38,216 nucleotides of DNA, from assembly GCA_964484485.1 (NCBI GenBank), contig CAZAGD010000024.1:1-38216 (forward strand), written 5' to 3'. The notes under the pieces are model-generated. The model saw nothing but the letters and a program-made list of their open reading frames with translations, was not told where the DNA came from and did not search any database. Below, piece after piece: positions 16,180 to 25,079 of this stretch; the first letter of the stretch is position 1; the number at the start of each line of letters is the position of its first letter. Position numbers and translations under genes: made by a program. Source of the DNA: CAZAGD01 sp964484485 (GTDB lineage: Bacteria; Desulfobacterota; SM23-61).

Positions 16180-18300
16180 TTAAGAATGCTGGCGAATACT
16201 TTGCACAAGGGACTGAAGAGCAGGGCCCGGTCTTATATCGAGTTCTTTTTTTAGAATTTCTTCTGCCTGCCTGTATGTTTGCATCGCCTTTGAAATATAA
16301 CCCATTTTTATTTGGGCCCTCATCAAGCGGGCGTAGACTTCTTCATTGAGTGGGTCTTTGGCCGAGGCTTTTAGAAGATGGGGAATCACTATTTCTAAAT
16401 CATCTATTCCCCTGGCCTTATCAAAAAGCGCAAAGACGCCTTTGATGAATTTCTCTCTGAGAAATTCACGATGACGAATCACCCAGATAGTGCTGTTATC
16501 ATTTACGAGAAAGTCTTCTTTATAAAGGTCCAGCACCTTTATCAATTCTTCTGCTCCACCTTTCTCTTTAAGGACGGCGGAGAGTGCCTCCTGAAAAAGA
16601 AGAGTGTCCACTGTACAGAGATCCCTGGACAAAGATATATGCTTGTGTCTAACAACTATCCATGGCAGCGGATCTTCTCCCTCTGGACAACCCAATTTCT
16701 TTAACCGGGAGATGGCCACCTTCAAGTTGTTTGCAGCATGGTCGGCTTCCGCGTCAGGCCAGAGAGTATCAATCAAAAGGTCGGCGGAGATTTTTGAACA
16801 ACCGTAAACGATGAGCGCCTTCAGAAGATTCTTCGTTGTCCTGCCCTTCCAATGGCGGTCATAAATCGTCTTGGCGCCGATGCGCACTTTAAGTTCACCG
16901 AAGGTTTCTATTTGCACGGGAGTGTTTTCAGGATTCTGCCTTATCTCGGCTACAGGGGATTGATGATAAATGCGTCTTCTAAGATTTTCCATAAATCTTG
17001 CGGACCGGTAAAGGGAAGGAACATTTTCTCCTTGGGGCATGACCTGCGAGGCTTTCTCATAATATATCCTTGCTCTTTCGATATGCCCTTTTTTAGCATA
17101 CAGATGGGCAAGCTCAATGGCGCCAGCTGCAGCAATAATATTGAATCCCCCTTTCAGCCATTTATCTATCCAAATTAGAAAATGCTCTAAGGCCTCGCGA
17201 TCTCTGTTAAGATCAGAAAGCGCCTGCCCATGAAGAAGGGCCGGCATTCTTTCCGCAATCTGGCTTCCACTCAATCGGCCTCTCTCTACGGCTTCGTTGC
17301 TGTGGATGAGCGCTTTATGCGGCTGTCCAGTCAGGAGGTAGGCTATGCCAAGGCTGAAATGCAGATAGGAGTAATGAAAATAATTTTGCTCTGGAATGGC
17401 GCGGGTACGCACTCTCTGGGCGATTTCCTCTATCTGGTCAGCGAGACCTTTGTGGGATATGGCATACAACAGGTGCCCGTAAGCGAGAAAATAAGCTGGC
17501 GGCGGTAGCAGCTCAAAGAAAGGAAGATTGATGATTTCCATAATCACCTGCTCTGCCTTTTCAATTTCTCCGCGCACAGCATGAAATAAACTAACAGTCG
17601 TTTGAAAATATATCTTACAGACAATTGACGTTTCGGCATCTGCCAAAAAAACGCCGGCATCGTCAAGGATCATCTCAATTTCCGCAAGTTTTCCCATCCA
17701 TAAAAGACAGTAACTTATGGCCGCAGCATAAAATAACCTGAGAGATGGCGAAGCGGCTTTTTCAGCATAGAGACGCAAATGCTCATAACTCTCTTTTGCC
17801 GCCTGGACATCGCCCGGTCCTGTAAGCTCGATGAGCGCCTTAAACCCATATAGAGAGGCCACAGCCAATGGAGAAATATTGTTCCTCTTGGCTAAGAGGA
17901 TTTGCGCTCTTTTAAACCACTTGGTATATCTGCCGTAATCATATCCACTGTCCCAGATAGATGTTATACCTGCCCCTGCACTGGCGCAGCTCGCCTCCAG
18001 GTCATTCTCCTTCATAAAAAAACCAAACCAGAAATCCATCTTTTCCGTATTTATCTGCTGCTGAACAGCATCGGCCAGAAAGACCAGGCGGGCCGGAAGG
18101 AAAGATATTTCCCGTACTGCCAGTAATGGCGCCAGGTGAACAGCAATGGATGGAATGTCCATATTGAACCACCATTTAAGTCCTTCTTGGCCAAGGGTGA
18201 ATATATATTTATCCCATGCACCGTCATGAATAAACGTTTCGTACAAAGGTTGCAACCGGGGAAAGGCTGCCGTAGTATTGGGGAAGGATTTCTGACTCAT
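16180..18300 (-). CDS. BTAD-type transcriptional activator with N-terminal TPR region
   Basis: 706 residues. The C-terminal quarter starts with an OmpR-like winged helix (about residues 466-560: TFGELKVRIGAKTIYDRHWK, then LIDTLWPDAEADHAANNLKV). It is followed by a bacterial transcriptional activator domain (about 560-706) with LDLYKEDFLVND, KDPLNEEVYARLMRAQIKMG and a closing TYRQAEEILKKEL. The first 450 residues are helical TPR-like repeats. Related proteins (SARP/BTAD without an NTPase module) activate nearby genes, and the three downstream minus-strand genes are the obvious targets. The ATG at 18300 has no Shine-Dalgarno and sits six bases after a good -10 box, so the mRNA may be leaderless. 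Confidence 0.85.
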   Translation of the reverse strand: MSQKSFPNTTAAFPRLQPLYETFIHDGAWDKYIFTLGQEGLKWWFNMDIPSIAVHLAPLLAVREISFLPARLVFLADAVQQQINTEKMDFWFGFFMKENDLEASCASAGAGITSIWDSGYDYGRYTKWFKRAQILLAKRNNISPLAVASLYGFKALIELTGPGDVQAAKESYEHLRLYAEKAASPSLRLFYAAAISYCLLWMGKLAEIEMILDDAGVFLADAETSIVCKIYFQTTVSLFHAVRGEIEKAEQVIMEIINLPFFELLPPPAYFLAYGHLLYAISHKGLADQIEEIAQRVRTRAIPEQNYFHYSYLHFSLGIAYLLTGQPHKALIHSNEAVERGRLSGSQIAERMPALLHGQALSDLNRDREALEHFLIWIDKWLKGGFNIIAAAGAIELAHLYAKKGHIERARIYYEKASQVMPQGENVPSLYRSARFMENLRRRIYHQSPVAEIRQNPENTPVQIETFGELKVRIGAKTIYDRHWKGRTTKNLLKALIVYGCSKISADLLIDTLWPDAEADHAANNLKVAISRLKKLGCPEGEDPLPWIVVRHKHISLSRDLCTVDTLLFQEALSAVLKEKGGAEELIKVLDLYKEDFLVNDNSTIWVIRHREFLREKFIKGVFALFDKARGIDDLEIVIPHLLKASAKDPLNEEVYARLMRAQIKMGYISKAMQTYRQAEEILKKELDIRPGPALQSLVQSIRQHS

Positions 18301-18306
18301 TATAAT

Positions 18307-18335
18307 ATACTAAATGTAAGCGCTTTGATTTTCAA
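18307..18335 (-). promoter_or_regulatory. Promoter of the BTAD activator gene
   Basis: On the minus strand, TTGAAA (18335-18330) is followed by exactly 17 bases and TAGTAT (18312-18307). The transcript would start at or within a few bases of the ATG at 18300. Box sequences and spacing are close to the sigma-70 consensus. Confidence 0.6.
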
Positions 18336-18341
18336 GGAAAA

Positions 18342-18992
18342 AAGCCCCTGACCGTCGACCCTTTTGGGCATCCGGGCTTAATTCAGGCTGGGAAAGGATG
18401 ATTCATTATATGGAATGATGAGCAGATTGGAGTTACAGGTTGCGGGTTGCGGGTTACAAGTTATGGGCAGCGGGTTTAAAAAAGATAGTGCAAAGGATGA
18501 AGAAGTAACCGGTGTTGCGGTGCTGCAGCGCTCCAGTGCTTCAGTGCTGCGGTGCTGCAGTTAAAAAATAAATGGAAAATTGGAATGTTGGAATAATGGA
18601 ACATTGAGTTAAAATTTCTCTGTGTACTCTGTGCCCTCTGTGGCCAATAAGAAAAATAAATCTCTGCGTCCTCAGCGATCTCTGCGGTGAAATATTTAGA
18701 TGGAATATTTGAATAGTGTTTAGTGTTAAGTGTTAAAGTGTTAAGTTTTTTTGCTCTTTCTGTGTGCCCTGTGCCCTCTGTAGTAAATTATTTAAAAAGT
18801 GTTAAGTATTGAGTTTCAAATAAAAAAATTTCGTATGGTCTCTGTGTCCTCTGTGTTCTCAGTGGCAAAAATAAATTTAGAATTTTCTCTGCGTCCTCGG
18901 CGCGCTCGGAGGTGAAAAATTTAAATCTTTTCGTTTTGGCGAATTACGGCAATAAATAAACCCTTTTAAAATTCAGGCGGGAAACTAAAATC
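18342..18992. repeat. Repeat-filled gene-free region
   Basis: No gene or RNA gene is visible. In order: a CTGACCGTCGAC...GGGCTTAATTCAGGCTGGGA unit (18348-18395, compare 2063-2102); GGTTGCGGGTTGCGGGTTAC near 18446-18465; GCTGCAG/CAGTGCT runs at 18515-18561; GGAAAATTGGAATGTTGGAATAATGG near 18573-18598 (compare 5257-5279); two copies of the 'CTCTGTG ... CTCTGCGTCCTC..CG' unit at 18616-18693 and 18838-18917; and AGTGTTAA short repeats at 18716-18747 and 18797-18811. It separates the BTAD/GLUG module from the dehydrogenase group. Confidence 0.75.
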
Positions 18993-20051
18993 TTATTCGG
19001 CAGTTGAATATTTTAAGGAAGGTACGCTTAGCCCTCTGCTTAAATTGTCCAGCTGGGCTATAGTGGCGTGAGAAAGGCAAATTCCTTCCTCGAGATTTTT
19101 TTTAAATATTTTAGCTCCTCTCTCTCCCGGAATATAAGGAGAGCCTTGATTGCCTTTCGGAGGTTGAGCTTCTTTAACCTGGTTTATCATTTCATCCATT
19201 CTCTTTTTAAAAGTATCCAGAGGCATAAATAATTGCGGATCAATGGCCATAAAAAAATGGCCACATCCCCGCGAGCCAGGACCGGAAGTGAACTCCCGCG
19301 CAAAATATGAGCCAGTTAAGACGCCGGCTAAGGCATCTAACACCATGGCCAGACCGTATCCTTTGTACCCGCCTTCGCCTAAGGGAGCGAGTAAGAAAAA
19401 TGATGCTGGATCATCAATAGGCTGACCGTGCTCGTCAAATGCCCAGCCCAAAGGAATCTTTTGTCCAGCATCTGCATACTTTTTCATTTTGCCTTGTGAT
19501 ACGACACTCGTAGCCATATCAAAAACAAGGGGCGGGTTTTCTCCGGCAGGAATGGCCCAAGCGAGGGGATTATTGCCATGCGTGCGGGTGATAAATCCCG
19601 GTGGAGCCATGACGGGGTAACAATTGGAAGCAGCCATGCCGATTAGGTTTTCGGCCGCAGCCAGGCGAGCATAATATCCGGCCGCCCCAAAATGGGAAGA
19701 ACGGCGGACGCCAGCTACAGCCAAACCATTCTTTTTCGCTTTGTTAATACACGCCTGCATGGCTTTAAAGCCGCCTAAAAAACCCAATCCATAATCAGCA
19801 TCCAAAAGAATATGTCCCGGTGATTCACTAATTACCTTTATTTGCGGGCAGGGATTAATTAATTTTTGGCGAATCAGGTTGGCGTATTGGTTTAAACGGA
19901 TTAAACCATGGGTATCAATTCCCCGCAATTCCGCATCCAGCAGAGCTTCGGTTACAATCTGCGCATCTGCCGCAGGAATACCCAATCTAACTAAGATGGC
20001 CAAACAAAATTCCTTTTAATCTTCTACCCTGACTCTGATTTCGTTGCTCAT
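18993..20051 (-). pseudogene. Malate/L-lactate dehydrogenase family (Ldh-type) gene with an in-frame TAA at codon 12
   Basis: NAD(P)H-dependent 2-oxoacid dehydrogenase family (malate/L-lactate/ureidoglycolate type). The expected N-terminus is present from the ATG at 20051 (MSNEIRVRVED), with only one base between the upstream stop and this ATG. Codon 12 is TAA (20018-20016), where homologues have Leu, and the frame continues as KEFCLAILVRLGIP. The rest is intact: DAELRGIDTHGLIR, SSHFGAAGYYARLA with the catalytic-type His, NNPLAWAIP, and GEGGYKGYGLAMVLD. If translation restarts at TTG 20003, the product has 336 residues and lacks about 16 N-terminal residues. A sequencing error, a young nonsense mutation or re-initiation are all possible. 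Confidence 0.78.
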
Positions 20052-20052
20052 C

Positions 20053-20946
20053 TTAAATCAAAGAATCTTCCATCCAGCCTACTTTCCGTATCTGAATGCG
20101 CCGCAAATCGCTCACTCCTATTTTATATTTTTTATCGGCTTCGGCGATATGAATGGGCGGAACATCCAGGGCCTTATCTTCGCCGAAGTAACTTAGGCGC
20201 TTGAGCTGTAATAATCTGGCGCCAACGGCATCTACAGCCACAGGATCTGCACCCACAATTAATCCGCGATAGGGCCAAACATAACGGCGGTCAAAGAAAT
20301 GGGCTCCTCTACCGTAAAACTGAGGAGTGAATGCACACAGGATGTTCAGGCGCGTCTTCCCCTTGACTATTGGATAATTCCAAATCTTGCCTAAATCCGA
20401 GCAGGCTTCGCCATGGTAAGCTGAGGGGTTGGGAACAAACATAATATAATTTTTTAAACACCCACCTATTCCTGACCAATGGTGTGTACGCAGAGGGCGG
20501 ACATTTATTAAAGCCGTGGCCCGCTGAAAGATCGGATTTCTGAGTACCCCGCGATCGTCTAAGCCAATATTTTGAGGGGCCACCCCGGCTTCTACCAGGC
20601 GCCGTTGAATAGCGCTTTCTAATTCTCGCGGAGTAGGTAAATGCCACCAAACATTAGTTTTTATGCCAACTATATCGCTCTCCTGGAAAAGGCGCTTCCA
20701 TACTAAGCGATAATTTTTTTCTCCATAAAGTACGCTTAAAGCTTCATCAAGCATCTCTTGGACCACAGCGGGTTGAATTTCTCCCTTCTCGTCAAACAAC
20801 TCTTGCCGGCGGATTAGGACTACTTTGGCAGTAGTTTCTCCTTTAACTTCTTCTGCCCGGCCCGTGGTCCAGCTTAATGCCCAAGCAGTTCCGGCGGCGG
20901 CCTTGAGGAAATCACGACGGGTAATGGTTTTTTCTTCGCTTCTCAT
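20053..20946 (-). CDS. Tat-exported DUF362 domain protein
   Basis: 297 residues. A twin-arginine signal (TITRRDFLKAAAGTAWALSW) at residues 7-26 predicts folded export, often with a cofactor. The body matches the DUF362 family: VGIKTNVWWHLPTPRELESA, SGIGGCLKNYIMF and the GADPVAVDAVGARLLQ motif near the C-terminus. There is no ferredoxin-type CxxCxxC cluster, which some DUF362 proteins carry. It lies between a DUF6599 gene (6-base gap) and the Ldh-type gene, so the three probably form an operon. DUF362 function is not established. Confidence 0.82.
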   Translation of the reverse strand: MRSEEKTITRRDFLKAAAGTAWALSWTTGRAEEVKGETTAKVVLIRRQELFDEKGEIQPAVVQEMLDEALSVLYGEKNYRLVWKRLFQESDIVGIKTNVWWHLPTPRELESAIQRRLVEAGVAPQNIGLDDRGVLRNPIFQRATALINVRPLRTHHWSGIGGCLKNYIMFVPNPSAYHGEACSDLGKIWNYPIVKGKTRLNILCAFTPQFYGRGAHFFDRRYVWPYRGLIVGADPVAVDAVGARLLQLKRLSYFGEDKALDVPPIHIAEADKKYKIGVSDLRRIQIRKVGWMEDSLI

Positions 20947-20952
20947 TTTTCC

Positions 20953-21852
20953 TTACCTCTTTAAATTCTTCTCAAAATTTCGGCATACTTCTTCCCCGCC
21001 AGCCTCATCAGGAGCATCAAGGACAATCAAGATATATTCCTGCCAATGCTTGAGGAAAGTCCATTTTTTATCTTCCACCTGCAAACGGTCTTTGCCTTGA
21101 GCATCGGGCAGGTAAGCCTGGCGAAAGCTTTGCGCAGCGGCCTGTGCCTCCGCCAAAGATGGATACCGAATAAAGAGCACATGCATCTTTTGCTTATAGC
21201 GCAGATATTGCACTAAGACCGCTTCGGTTTGGCGGTTAAGGTTAAGGATATTCTTCTGCGCCAAGAAAAAGCGTTGATTCAACAGCACATGGTTTTTTAG
21301 ATAACGAAGGCTCTTTTCTATATAACCTGGAGGAAGATATTGGATAATTTTGGGCAAAGGAGCTGACTCGGGGATAGCCCGGGCAACCAATTGGGCGCAA
21401 TTAATTATGGTTTTGTCAATCTCCGCTCCTTCCCCCTCAGCATATATGGCCACAAAATATTTTCCTTTCCAAAAGCGCAATAAACCACCGCCATACTCCG
21501 AACCTTGGCCCACACCCACTTCTTCATCCTGCCTTTCAAAGGAAAAGACTCCAAAAGCATCCTCTGCTGTTTCCATCTCATAGAGTTCCAGAATAATGGA
21601 TGGCTGATTAGATTTTTCCAAGCGGCGCACGGCCAGACTCTGAAAGCCATAAGCCAAATAAACCTCAGCAGCCCCATCAATATAATCAAATAAGGTGCGC
21701 GGATTATACTTAGTCTTTTTTCCATCCCACTTCCAGCCATTAACTTCCGTAGGCAAAGCAATTTCTCCGGCCACTTTTCCCCTCTCTTGGCCTCTTACTT
21801 CCGCAAAGGAAATAAGGATTCCGATAAAAAGAATAAGAACTCTAACAAACAT
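20953..21852 (-). CDS. Exported DUF6599-like protein
   Basis: 299 residues with an N-terminal signal sequence (MFVRVLILFIGILISFAEVRG). The LFDYIDGAAEVYLAYGFQSL segment near residue 54 and the AEDAFGVFSFER segment are what I associate with the DUF6599 family. Members are exported, of unknown function, and often sit beside DUF362 genes, as here. No catalytic motif is recognisable. The leader contains a 7-bp hairpin (21876-21893), and the ribosome binding site is weak (AAGGA about 17 bases upstream). Confidence 0.75.
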   Translation of the reverse strand: MFVRVLILFIGILISFAEVRGQERGKVAGEIALPTEVNGWKWDGKKTKYNPRTLFDYIDGAAEVYLAYGFQSLAVRRLEKSNQPSIILELYEMETAEDAFGVFSFERQDEEVGVGQGSEYGGGLLRFWKGKYFVAIYAEGEGAEIDKTIINCAQLVARAIPESAPLPKIIQYLPPGYIEKSLRYLKNHVLLNQRFFLAQKNILNLNRQTEAVLVQYLRYKQKMHVLFIRYPSLAEAQAAAQSFRQAYLPDAQGKDRLQVEDKKWTFLKHWQEYILIVLDAPDEAGGEEVCRNFEKNLKR

Positions 21853-21875
21853 TAAATTGCTAAATTTTCCTTGCT

Positions 21876-21893
21876 GAGCCCTTCTTAGGGCTC
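21876..21893 (-). terminator. Short perfect hairpin in the leader of the DUF6599 gene
   Basis: On the minus strand, GAGCCCT and AGGGCTC pair perfectly over seven bases with an AAGA loop, 24 bases before the DUF6599 start. No T-tract follows, so it may be an attenuator-like or stabilising element rather than a terminator. Confidence 0.35.
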
Positions 21894-21911
21894 CCTCCCT
21901 CGTATCTCAGA

Positions 21912-21946
21912 AAAAGGTCGCCGCCGCGAAAGAAGGGTGACCTTTT
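21912..21946 (-). terminator. Probable intrinsic terminator overlapping the stop codon of the ThDP enzyme gene
   Basis: On the minus strand, AAAAGGTC (21946-21939) pairs with GACCTTTT (21919-21912) around a GC-rich loop region, and the T-run continues (CCTTTTT). The stem overlaps the TAA of the thiamine-diphosphate enzyme gene, so it would end the acyl-CoA dehydrogenase/ThDP enzyme transcript. Confidence 0.6.
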
Positions 21947-23660
21947 AAGGATGTTGGCAAATTACATTAAGTAAGGCCTGCCGTTTCTTTTCGCTTACCG
22001 CCTTTATAGCTCGTTTAAGAGCCGGGATAATCTCTGTTGGTTTTTCCACCCGCTCGCCATATCCGCCAAAAGATTCTACGATTTGCTCATAAGCTGGAGC
22101 TGGCTCTAAATCGCAAAGAACAAAATGATTTTCGCGCACTGCCCAACCCTTGGGATAGAGATCACGCACCGAGGTTTTTACAGCATTCCAGCACTGATTA
22201 TTGAAGATGACCACTATCACCGGAAATTTTTGGGCCACAAAATGGCAGGCTGTGGGAGCCGTAAAGTGGTAAGTTCCATCCCCCATACAGACTATAGGGA
22301 TTGATTCTGGCCGAGCCAATTTTACGCCCAAAGCTGCTCCAAAACACCAACCTAACCCGCTAACCATGGGGGATCCAAATAAAGTTCCTGGTTTTTCCAA
22401 AGGTACCTGCGCCAGGTTCAGGTCGTATTCATTGATTAATATAGTCCGGCTATCGAGAACTTGGCCAATGCAATGGGAAAGCCAGGCCATGTCAATGGGC
22501 CGGTGGTCTTTTACTCTTTGCCCTGCTTCCTTAGCAGAATTACGCCATTGATCATGCTCTTTGGCCAAGCGCTGCCACCGATCTTGAATTTTTTTCCTTT
22601 TCCTTACCCGATAAGGCCTGAGGGCCTGGCGCAGCAATTTTAACCCAGCTTCCACATCGCCGGCGATGGGTACATGCACCGGAAAAGTCCGGATAGGATA
22701 TCTGCTGAATAAAGGGTCAACGCCCATTTGTAGTACTTTAGCACCCGGTCGGGGCTGAACTTTGTTAGGAAACCAAGGAACATCGCATTCAATTACTAAA
22801 ATAACATCAGCGCCCGAAACATACCTTAAGGGGTTAAAACCAAGGTGCAGAGGGTGGGTCGTGGGGAAATTCAGGTAAAGATTACTGGCGGCCATGACCA
22901 CGGGAAAGGCGAAATCTTCACAGAGCTTGACTAACTCCTTCACGGCCTGCGGGTTTTTGCCTACCATTGAAGTAATAATCAAGGGATTTTCAGCATCTTT
23001 TAGGATTAAGGCAGCCTGGCGGATAGCGTCTGGATCAGGGTTATATTTAACGTAAAGCTTAGGCTGTGCCGGAGTGTAACTGAATTCCTGATGTTCCTCG
23101 GCCAAAATCTCGCGGGGCAAACTCAAATAGACAGGTCCTTGGGGCTCGGCCATGGCGATATTCAAGGCCCGATCAATGACTTTTTCCAATTGCCAAAAAT
23201 TTCTCAATTCATAATCCCACTTAACATATTCACGCAGCATCGCTGCTTGATCAAAAGATTCTTGGGCCCAATGAATATGCAAATTTCTCCCGCCCCTTAA
23301 TTCACCCTCCGTAATGGGCGTCCGACCGGCGGTAAAAAGCAAGGGAATATTGGCGCGGGCCGCATTCATTATCCCCGTTAAAGCATTAGATGTACCCACA
23401 TTTACATGCACCATGACCACTTGGGGTTCTCCGGTGACCATGGTATAACCGTGAGCCATGCTCACCGCGGGAAATTCATGGGGAACTAAGATGGGTTGGG
23501 GAAATATTTTTTTCTCCTTTTGTCTGCGGGCAAAAGCATCAATTAGCGGGGCGAAGTCCGTACCGGCATTCCCAAAAAAATATTTAATCCCTCGGTCGTG
23601 GAGGAGCTCTAAATACGCTTGAGCTGTATTCTCGATAGCTATTTTTTTGCGCATGTCCAT
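21945..23660 (-). CDS. Thiamine diphosphate-dependent enzyme, acetolactate synthase/benzoylformate decarboxylase-like
   Basis: 571 residues with the three ThDP-enzyme domains: PYR (about 10-180) with the cofactor-activating Glu62 in PHEFPAVSMAHGY, a central domain (about 205-340), and the PP domain with the GDG motif at 460-462 followed by FNNQCWN near 487 (GDG-x25-N). The substrate is not evident: the gene is not paired with an acetolactate synthase small subunit, and it follows an acyl-CoA dehydrogenase gene (65-base gap). This suggests catabolic 2-oxo acid or acyl-CoA metabolism rather than valine synthesis. GGAGA seven bases upstream supports the first of two ATG codons. Confidence 0.85.
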   Translation of the reverse strand: MDMRKKIAIENTAQAYLELLHDRGIKYFFGNAGTDFAPLIDAFARRQKEKKIFPQPILVPHEFPAVSMAHGYTMVTGEPQVVMVHVNVGTSNALTGIMNAARANIPLLFTAGRTPITEGELRGGRNLHIHWAQESFDQAAMLREYVKWDYELRNFWQLEKVIDRALNIAMAEPQGPVYLSLPREILAEEHQEFSYTPAQPKLYVKYNPDPDAIRQAALILKDAENPLIITSMVGKNPQAVKELVKLCEDFAFPVVMAASNLYLNFPTTHPLHLGFNPLRYVSGADVILVIECDVPWFPNKVQPRPGAKVLQMGVDPLFSRYPIRTFPVHVPIAGDVEAGLKLLRQALRPYRVRKRKKIQDRWQRLAKEHDQWRNSAKEAGQRVKDHRPIDMAWLSHCIGQVLDSRTILINEYDLNLAQVPLEKPGTLFGSPMVSGLGWCFGAALGVKLARPESIPIVCMGDGTYHFTAPTACHFVAQKFPVIVVIFNNQCWNAVKTSVRDLYPKGWAVRENHFVLCDLEPAPAYEQIVESFGGYGERVEKPTEIIPALKRAIKAVSEKKRQALLNVICQHP

Positions 23661-23725
23661 TAACTATTCTCCAATAAATCCCAGATTAACAACAAAATTT
23701 TAAAAAGTAATTTCTAAAAAACAAC

Positions 23726-24871
23726 TTAATCTTTCAGTAATTCCCTGGCGATAATCATCCGCTGCACTTCTGATGTCCCTTCAAAGATACGGGTGAGACG
23801 GATGTCTCGATAGATTCTTTCAATGGGCGATTCTTTCATGTAGCCCATGCCGCCATGAATTTGTAAAGCATAATCAGCGGCGCGATTGGCCATCTCCGTG
23901 CAAAATACTTTACACATGGCCGCCTGTTTGAGCACTCTTTGCTTTTGGTCACGACACCAGGCCGTGTGGTAAACCATCTGTCTTCCGGCATAAATGGAAA
24001 TGGCCATGTCGGCCAACATCCATTGAATAGCTTGGTTTACGGCAATAGGCTTGCCAAATTGAACCCTTTGTTTAGCATGCGCGATGCTCAGCTCCAGCGC
24101 ATGTTCCGCTGTGCCCACGCAGGTAGCCGAAATCGTAATCCGACCTTTTTCTAAGACTTTCATGGCGGTTACGAAACCCTTTCCCTCTTCTCCCCCAATT
24201 ATATTCTCGGCCGGCACCTGGCAATCTTCAAATACCAGCTCGGAAGTGTTGTTGCCATGGATGCCCATCTTGCGATCAATCTTACCTACCGAAAATCCCG
24301 GGAAGGTCTTTTCCACAATAAAAGCGGTAACTCCTTTAGTCCCCTTTTCCTTATCCGTTACCGCCATAACTGTGACGACATTAGCTATATCACCATTGGT
24401 TATAAAATGTTTTAGCCCATTAAGTAGATACACATCTCCTCGGCGCACAGCTTTGGTCTGAATGTTGGCGGCATCAGAACCAGCGTTTGGTTCCGTCAAG
24501 GCAAAAGCCGCCGTCCATTCTCCGCTGGCGATGCGGGGTAGGTATTTTTTCTTCTGCTCTGGCGTGCCATCAATCAAAATTCCTTGGGAACCGATTCCAT
24601 TATTCGTGCCAAAACGAGATCGGAAACACGCATTAATCTTGCCGAATTCTTCGTTAATTACGCATTCGCCCAAAGTATTCAATCCCATGCCCCCGTATTC
24701 TTCGGGAATAGAAACTCCAAAAAGTCCCAGTTCCCGCATCTTTTGCACAATTTCTTCAGGAATCTTCTCCTCTTCTTCTACTTTCTGGGAAATAGGTTCC
24801 AGCTCCGTCTTGATAAAACGCCGAATTGTGTCTTTAATAAGACGTAAGCTTTCGGGTAATTCAAAATCCAT
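23726..24871 (-). CDS. Acyl-CoA dehydrogenase
   Basis: 381 residues, the normal length of short/medium-chain acyl-CoA dehydrogenases. It oxidises acyl-CoA to enoyl-CoA with FAD, passing electrons to electron-transfer flavoprotein. Signatures are FALTEPNAGSDAANIQTKA, ITNGDIANVVTVMAV, GKGFVTAMKVLEKGR, IHGGMGYMKESPIERIYRD, and the catalytic base Glu364 in RIFEGTSEVQRMIIA. The position of the glutamate fits the butyryl/medium-chain/glutaryl type and excludes the isovaleryl/long-chain arrangement. AAGGAGGAAAAA precedes the ATG, and a near-consensus promoter lies 57 bases upstream. It is probably transcribed with the ThDP enzyme gene. Confidence 0.94.
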   Translation of the reverse strand: MDFELPESLRLIKDTIRRFIKTELEPISQKVEEEEKIPEEIVQKMRELGLFGVSIPEEYGGMGLNTLGECVINEEFGKINACFRSRFGTNNGIGSQGILIDGTPEQKKKYLPRIASGEWTAAFALTEPNAGSDAANIQTKAVRRGDVYLLNGLKHFITNGDIANVVTVMAVTDKEKGTKGVTAFIVEKTFPGFSVGKIDRKMGIHGNNTSELVFEDCQVPAENIIGGEEGKGFVTAMKVLEKGRITISATCVGTAEHALELSIAHAKQRVQFGKPIAVNQAIQWMLADMAISIYAGRQMVYHTAWCRDQKQRVLKQAAMCKVFCTEMANRAADYALQIHGGMGYMKESPIERIYRDIRLTRIFEGTSEVQRMIIARELLKD

Positions 24872-24927
24872 TTTTTCCTCCTTCTATTTAATATTTGGCC
24901 GTTAAAATTGGATCATTTTGGATGAGG

Positions 24928-24956
24928 ATCATAGCATAAAGAGAAAAATGGTTCAA
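24928..24956 (-). promoter_or_regulatory. Sigma-70 promoter of the acyl-CoA dehydrogenase gene
   Basis: On the minus strand, TTGAAC (24956-24951), exactly 17 bases, then TATGAT (24933-24928). Four of six and five of six or better matches to consensus at ideal spacing, 57 bases before the ATG. It makes the acyl-CoA dehydrogenase and ThDP enzyme genes a unit separate from the large respiratory operon upstream. Confidence 0.68.
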
Positions 24957-25079
24957 GAAAACAAAAATTAGAATAAATTACTCAGAATATCTTATTTTTA
25001 GAATAATTCTTTGAGTTCCGTTCAAAAGGGAACGAGCGAGGCAAAATTAAAAAGGTTGGCAATTATACGTAAACAAAAA

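Noticed and set aside
18512..18561. Possible CRISPR-like or microsatellite array (CAGTGCT/GCTGCAG units)
   Set aside because: Units are short, irregular and without spacers of uniform length; no cas genes nearby.
20016..20018. Recoded stop in the Ldh-type gene (as for the DsrK-like gene)
   Set aside because: The codon is TAA, which is neither the Sec codon TGA nor the Pyl codon TAG, and homologues have Leu there; mutation or error is more likely.
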